Positions 8,325-11,971 of a DNA stretch of 11,971 nt are shown here, in pieces; position 1 is the first letter of the stretch; the number at the start of each line of letters is the position of its first letter. Location of the stretch: positions 1 to 11,971 of the forward strand of contig MU634474.1 of NCBI GenBank assembly GCA_026770595.1, read 5' to 3'. The translations under genes were made by a program, and so were the position numbers. The notes under the pieces are model-generated. The model saw only the letters and a program-made list of their open reading frames with translations, ran no database searches and had not been told where the DNA came from. The stretch comes from Ochromonadaceae sp. CCMP2298 (lineage: Eukaryota > Sar > Synurophyceae > Ochromonadales > Ochromonadaceae).

Positions 8325-8849
8325 CAGACACAGTGCTCCAGAAGTCGCCAGAGAATGCGCCCCTGCGCGTTGCAGATCGCCCCAGCAGCAGAGCGGAGAG
8401 TGCCAGAACGAGAGAAATAGCAAAAATAAAGCGGTTGAGTTTTGCCTCAAGTCCGGTTACTCTATAGTGTACTGTACAATACACTTTTACCGGTACTCTT
8501 CCATACGGGGAAGAGACCTCCCGGGGGGGAGCATAGCTACTGTAAAGTGCCTACGGACGGTAGTTAGGCAATTAGGCAGGGAAACTGCAAGTGCGGTCAC
8601 TTAGGCGTTCCGCATCAGTACCTGTACTGAGTATTCTGCCTGTCTTGGAATGAGTGCCGGGAAGAGGCGAGTGGCAGTCGCAGATAGCGGTATTTACAGC
8701 TCGTTATCATTACAATCATCAATCATGGTACAGGGTACGTCCACTGACGCGTAGGGCAGAACCTCCCCTCTGGACCCAGCTCGACTGCTTCACTAACTTA
8801 TAAGGCATAAGGCATAAGGGCAGGTCAGGCCCTATACAATCCAGTGTGC
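8325..8849 (-). other. Intergenic region: leader of the unrecognised gene and SYF2 3' flank
   Basis: This holds the 5' flank of the gene at 5856-8324 and the 3' flank of SYF2, both minus. A near-perfect 20-nt palindrome lies at 8466-8485. A short upstream frame, ATG at 8503 encoding MEEYR then stop, precedes the chosen start if it is transcribed. Two open frames across 8200-8484 encode hydrophobic stretches but begin only at TTG or GTG, so an additional 5' exon cannot be excluded. A tandem heptamer ATAAGGC (8800-8818) sits just past the SYF2 stop. No other gene is supported. Confidence 0.5.
8466..8485. promoter_or_regulatory. 20-nt near-perfect palindrome upstream of the unrecognised gene
   Basis: AGTGTACTGTACAATACACT pairs with its own reverse complement at nine of ten base pairs. 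It lies about 140 nt 5' of the chosen ATG on the minus strand. It could be a dimer-binding site, but one isolated palindrome of this size is only weak evidence. Confidence 0.25.
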
Positions 8850-9584
8850 CTACAGGGCAGTACCGCGCTCCAAGCTCTGTCGGATCTCCACCGTGTACTT
8901 GTCGTAGGACTTTTTGAGCTTCTTGTTGAAGGCGGCGTTTCTGTCGTTGATGTAGTCTACATCTGCGCCCTCGAGGTGCGTCCTCCGCCTGCTGAACTTC
9001 TCCCGCGCCTCCTCCCGCTCCTCCATGTCCTTCGTCAGACGGTCAAGACCCGCCCGAGTCACCTGCGCGCCCTGCTTGCCGTAGTCCAGAGGGTTCTCCT
9101 CCAGGTGGCTGCTGCCCTCCTCGCCGTCGCCGCGCCGGCCCCCGCCGAGGTTCGTGGGCAGCTTCTTGATGCGCTTCTCGTAGGCGCGGTGCGTGGCCTC
9201 GGCAGTGAAGGCCTGCCAGCCGAAGGTCGACATGTTGTCCTTCTTCTTCTGAGCCTTCTCCGCCGCGAACTCTGCCTGCTCCGCGGTCTGGTTCATGATA
9301 TCCCCATCCTTGCTCCACTTCTTCTTCTCAGCCCCCGGGGCGCCCTCTGCGTTGTCGCCCTCTGCCGCTTCGGCCACCTTCTGCAAATACCGCTGCTTCC
9401 CCTCGTGCTTCGGATTATTCATTCGCTTGTATTCCTCCTCGACCTCGTCCTTGTTGGCCTTCCTGCCTTGGTTGATTTTCATCCGCAGGTTAAACAGTTT
9501 GTCCTTCAGGCTCACGCTAGCCCCAACTGCCTCGCCGTCAATGCCCGTGGTCGGCGCCACGTCGCCTGCGCTTTTCGCGCTCAT
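8850..9584 (-). CDS. SYF2: SYF2-like pre-mRNA splicing factor
   Basis: SYF2 is a component of the NineTeen complex and associated spliceosomal assemblies and works in the nucleus during the catalytic steps of splicing. The single exon encodes 244 residues, near the usual size. The N-terminal segment DKLFNLRMKINQGRKANKDEV (about 28-48) matches the start of the SYF2 domain. STFGWQAF (119-126) followed by HRAYEKR is the conserved central motif, and YINDRNAAFNKKLKK with YTVEIRQSLERGTAL at the very end is the family's C-terminal signature. An Ala/Glu/Lys-rich insert lies at about 70-92. The ATG at 9584-9582 is chosen because the frame 5' of it has no ATG and an acceptor-like TTCTTTCAG ends 4 nt before it. 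It is divergent from the aldehyde dehydrogenase gene. Confidence 0.93.
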   Translation of the reverse strand: MSAKSAGDVAPTTGIDGEAVGASVSLKDKLFNLRMKINQGRKANKDEVEEEYKRMNNPKHEGKQRYLQKVAEAAEGDNAEGAPGAEKKKWSKDGDIMNQTAEQAEFAAEKAQKKKDNMSTFGWQAFTAEATHRAYEKRIKKLPTNLGGGRRGDGEEGSSHLEENPLDYGKQGAQVTRAGLDRLTKDMEEREEAREKFSRRRTHLEGADVDYINDRNAAFNKKLKKSYDKYTVEIRQSLERGTAL

Positions 9585-10177
9585 CTTTCTGAAAGAAGAT
9601 CGAAGTCGCCCTGATCCCACAAAATGCAGAAGGCAGCGCAAGTAGATGGGGAAGCGTCCATCAACTCTCCCAGTCTCCCCTCGCTCCTGTTGGTAATCCT
9701 TTTATGCTTTTTGTTTCATATATATGCGCTTTTATCGAATCGAGACGATTCCCACACGCAGGTCTTTCTACCACAAACAAAACTAAACCTATCATTATTT
9801 TGATTCCTAAATGCATCGTGTTCGATGTGCAATACTGTATTTAGATTACTAAAAGTACCTCGTAAATGGGATTTGAATCGATATTTTGCATGTAAAAGTG
9901 ATTATAATGTTACTATATGAGCGCCTTTAGCAGATGTTTTGGCGGTTTTGCCTGCTTGACAAAGAGAAGCGGTGGAGGTAAGTTTAAGTTACCCTTTTTT
10001 TCCTGCTAAAAAGAGAAGCGGGGGAGCTCTTCTGACAAGACCTGTGCACTGCATAGGAACCTACTTCAACTCCCGCATTCAACAAATCAACCATCTCACA
10101 ATCAAGGAATCCCGCCAAGGACTCTCTTTATTGACTTGTCCGCAGCTGCCTTGAGCCACTGCCCCCTATTCAGAATT
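9585..10177. promoter_or_regulatory. Divergent intergenic region, probable bidirectional promoter of SYF2 and the aldehyde dehydrogenase
   Basis: These 593 nt separate two divergently transcribed genes. The centre, about 9700-9945, is far more AT-rich than anything else in the window, with ATATATAT at 9718-9725. GAATCGA occurs at 9737-9743 and 9875-9881, the first as half of the dyad GAATCG-AGA-CGATTC (9737-9751). AAGAGAAGCG is repeated at 9962-9971 and 10011-10020. No transcription start can be fixed. The part from 9978 to 10173 may be a leader intron. Confidence 0.55.
9978..10173 (+). other. Possible 5'UTR intron of the aldehyde dehydrogenase gene (196 nt)
   Basis: The donor GGAG|GTAAGT is a near-ideal consensus and the acceptor CCCCCTATTCAG ends 4 nt before the ATG. 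The length is like that of the coding introns of the same gene (190 to 233 nt). No reading frame tests this intron, so it rests on splice-site quality and size alone. Confidence 0.45.
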
Positions 10178-11971
10178 ATGAGCAAAGCTGCAGCGGCCAA
10201 GGAAGTCAAGGCTGTGGGCGATTCCCACGAGCAGCTGAAGGCAGCCTTCGCCACGGGCAAGACCAAGGGGTACGCCTGGAGGTACGCACAGCTGGCAGCG
10301 CTGAAGCAGCTGCTTGTGGAGAAGGAGGCGGACATCAAGGCGGCCCTGGCTGAGGACCTGCACAGGCACCCCTTCGAGGCGGTGGGGCTGGAGATCATCG
10401 GATCCCTGGTGGAGGTGGAGTACATGCTCGCTAACCTCAAGGAGTGGATGAAGCCCGACTACACAGACGTGCCGCTGTGGCTGGCGCCCGCCTCCTCTGA
10501 GATCGTGTGCGAGCCCTTCGGCGTGTGCCTGATCCTGTGCCCATTCAACTACCCAGTCACACTCACGGTAAGCCTGCCATCTGCCGCTACCCGTCCCATC
10601 CCCGCACCCCCTGCCCTTTCACCCTGCCTCTGTCTCTGTCCTTGCCATCTACGTCTGCTGCTCATTCTTATCTCGCCAACTAATCCGTACGCCGATTGTC
10701 GCTGCCCCCCATACACTATACTATACTAAACACCCTGTCTGTCCCCTCTGCCTCTGCCTTCCTCTACCCCCCACTGCCTCTGCGTCTGCTCCCAGCTGGG
10801 TCCTCTGATGGGCGCCCTGGCTGCCGGCAACTGCGTGCTGGTCAAGCCCTCCGAGATGACCTCGGCCACCGAGAAGCTGATGATGGACTTGATCCCCCGG
10901 TACCTGGACGGAGAATGCGTCAAGGTGGTCGCAGGTGAGTATGAGGCCCCGCTCTGCTCTCTGCCCTCTGCTCTCCACTCTCCCACGCCTTGTACTGCCC
11001 GACCGCTGCTCCCTACTGCCCCCCCTCAACCTTGTAACCCCCTCCTCCCACACACCCCTCCATCCCTAACGTTGTCACTGCGATCTCCCCCCTTCCCCCT
11101 TCCCCCTCCCCCCTCCCCCCTCAGGCGGAGTGAACATCACCTCTGCTCTGCTGCAGCTGCGCTGGGATAAAATCTTCTTCACCGGCAGCCCCAGAGTGGG
11201 CAAGATCGTCATGAAGGCAGCCGCCGAGCACCTCACTCCCGTCTCTCTGGAGCTGGGCGGCAAGTCCCCCACCATCATCGACGAGTCAGTGGGGGACCTG
11301 GAGCTAGCTGCGCAGAGGGTGATGTGGGGCAAGTGCGCCAACGCAGGCCAGACCTGCATTGCCCCCGACTACGTGTTCTGCCACGAGAAGGTAAGCACAC
11401 ATGCACACACATATACATAAAAACATATAAACACACACATATTTGTATATATATATAAACATATAAACATATACATATACATATACATAAACATATACAT
11501 ATATACGCAAACATACCTCCGCCTACACACCTACCAAACACCGCTTGCCTACTGCTGTCCGGTTGCCAGTCGAGGCTCTGGCATTCGCCCTGCCTCTCTA
11601 ACCCCCCTCCCCCCCCCTTGCAGCACTACGACAAGTTCCTGGCCCTGTGCGCCTCCAAGCTGCAGCAGTTCTACGGCCCAGACCCCCAGCAGGCCCCAGA
11701 CTACGGCCGCATCGTGTCCAAGGAGCACGTGCAGAGGCTGCAAGGCATGCTGAAGGAGGTGGGGCAGCAGGCGGTGGTGACGGGGGGCACGGTGGACGAG
11801 GCGGACAAGTACGTGGCGCCTACCATTCTCACGGGTGAGCTGCTACTGCTACTGCTACTGCGCATGCTACTGCGCATGCTACTGCTACTGCTACTGCTAC
11901 TGCTACTGCTACTGCTACTGCTACTGCTACTGCTACTGCTACTGCTACTGCTACTGCTACTGCTACTGCTA
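10178..11971 (+). CDS. Aldehyde dehydrogenase, class 3 type (ALDH3-like), right-truncated
   Basis: It should oxidise fatty or aromatic aldehydes to carboxylic acids with NAD(P)+. Exons are 10178-10567, 10796-10934, 11125-11390 and 11624-11834, giving 335 complete codons; the C-terminal part lies beyond the window. Start: the ATG at 10178 opens [10 protein letters not shown] and is followed by [16 protein letters not shown] and [10 protein letters not shown], the short N-terminus of class 3 enzymes with no targeting extension. Visible functional residues are the oxyanion Asn124 in CPFNYP, the cofactor-binding KPSE (147-150), FTGSPRVG (195-202), general base Glu219 in LELGGKSP, and nucleophile Cys254 in NAGQTC. 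The catalytic residues present are intact. Phases are 0, 1, 0 and 1, and all donors and acceptors are GT-AG. ALDH3 often detoxifies lipid-derived aldehydes; a link to the nearby phospholipase is only speculation. Confidence 0.93.
10568..10795 (+). other. Aldehyde dehydrogenase intron 1 (228 nt)
   Basis: The donor is ACG|GTAAGC and the acceptor CTCCCAG|CTG, phase 0. The body is dominated by CTCTGCC and CTGTCTC type repeats. Splicing links [10 protein letters not shown] to [12 protein letters not shown], as in the family. Confidence 0.92.
10935..11124 (+). other. Aldehyde dehydrogenase intron 2 (190 nt)
   Basis: The donor is GCAG|GTGAGT and the acceptor CCCCTCAG|GCG, phase 1, rebuilding a Gly codon (residue 177). 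The last 40 nt are an almost pure CCCCCT tract. Confidence 0.92.
11391..11623 (+). other. Aldehyde dehydrogenase intron 3 (233 nt) with an AT/CA-rich repeat
   Basis: The donor is AAG|GTAAGC and the acceptor CCCTTGCAG|CAC, phase 0. From 11397 to about 11515 it is an irregular ACACAT/ATACAT/ATATAA repeat, very different from the C-rich introns around it. The end is a conventional C-rich tract. Confidence 0.92.
11835..11971 (+). other. Aldehyde dehydrogenase intron 4 (5' part only)
   Basis: The donor is ACGG|GTGAGC after the family segment APTILTG. The remainder of the window is intron, filled by the hexanucleotide repeat, and the acceptor lies outside. Confidence 0.85.
11843..11971 (+). repeat. 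(CTACTG)n hexanucleotide repeat
   Basis: The repeat starts about 8 nt after the donor. Its first part is interrupted twice by CGCATG (11861-11866 and 11873-11878), making a 12-nt variant unit. From 11879 to the edge it is 93 nt without interruption, 15.5 units, and runs off the window. Confidence 0.95.

Noticed and set aside
9585-9641. N-terminal extension of SYF2 by 19 residues
   Set aside because: The extended frame begins with TTG, and the conserved family length is met by starting at the ATG at 9584.
9855-9885. TTTGAATCGA at 9872-9881 and TTTGAATCGG at 7842-7851 as tRNA T-loops
   Set aside because: No acceptor stem or anticodon arm could be paired around either site.
9978-9999. Small stem GGTAA-TTACC followed by a T-run as an RNA polymerase III gene or terminator
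   Set aside because: The stem is only five base pairs, no A/B box or snRNA-like sequence is upstream, and the same bases make a better splice donor.

Overview
The window is nuclear DNA from a eukaryote, most likely a GC-rich unicellular alga or related protist. Genes are split by short GT-AG introns (97 to 233 nt) with pyrimidine-rich 3' ends. One gene encodes SYF2, a spliceosome protein found only in eukaryotes. No operons, Shine-Dalgarno sites, tRNA, rRNA, CRISPR array or autonomous transposon were seen. The lineage (green alga, stramenopile, haptophyte) cannot be settled from the sequence.

Layout from left to right. (1) 3-783, plus: the 3' end of a PAPS-dependent sulfotransferase gene, cut by the left edge. 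(2) 784-1458: its 3' flank, which holds copy A of a dispersed repeat, and then the leader of the next gene. (3) 1459-4496, plus: a 923-residue patatin-like phospholipase related to PNPLA8/iPLA2-gamma, in three exons, with a signal-peptide-like N-terminus and a probable armadillo-type helical region before the catalytic domain. (4) 4497-5855: a repeat-rich stretch between convergent genes, with an (AG)27 tract, copy B of the dispersed repeat, an 87-bp minisatellite, an 11-bp minisatellite, a trinucleotide tract and a 159-nt fold-back element. (5) 5856-8324, minus: a two-exon gene for an unrecognised 774-residue protein whose single intron is bounded by a 12-bp direct repeat. (6) 8325-8849: the leader of that gene and the 3' flank of the next. 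(7) 8850-9584, minus: SYF2. (8) 9585-10177: an AT-rich divergent intergenic region, probably a shared promoter with a leader intron. (9) 10178 to the right edge, plus: a class 3 aldehyde dehydrogenase in at least five exons, cut inside a (CTACTG)n repeat in intron 4.

The genes do not form an obvious pathway: sulfate transfer, lipid hydrolysis, splicing and aldehyde oxidation sit side by side, as is usual in compact protist genomes. No convincing new multi-gene system was found. The points most worth checking are the shared 3'-flank repeat behind two unrelated genes, the fold-back element in a probable 3'UTR, the intron with target-site-like repeats, and the unrecognised protein.
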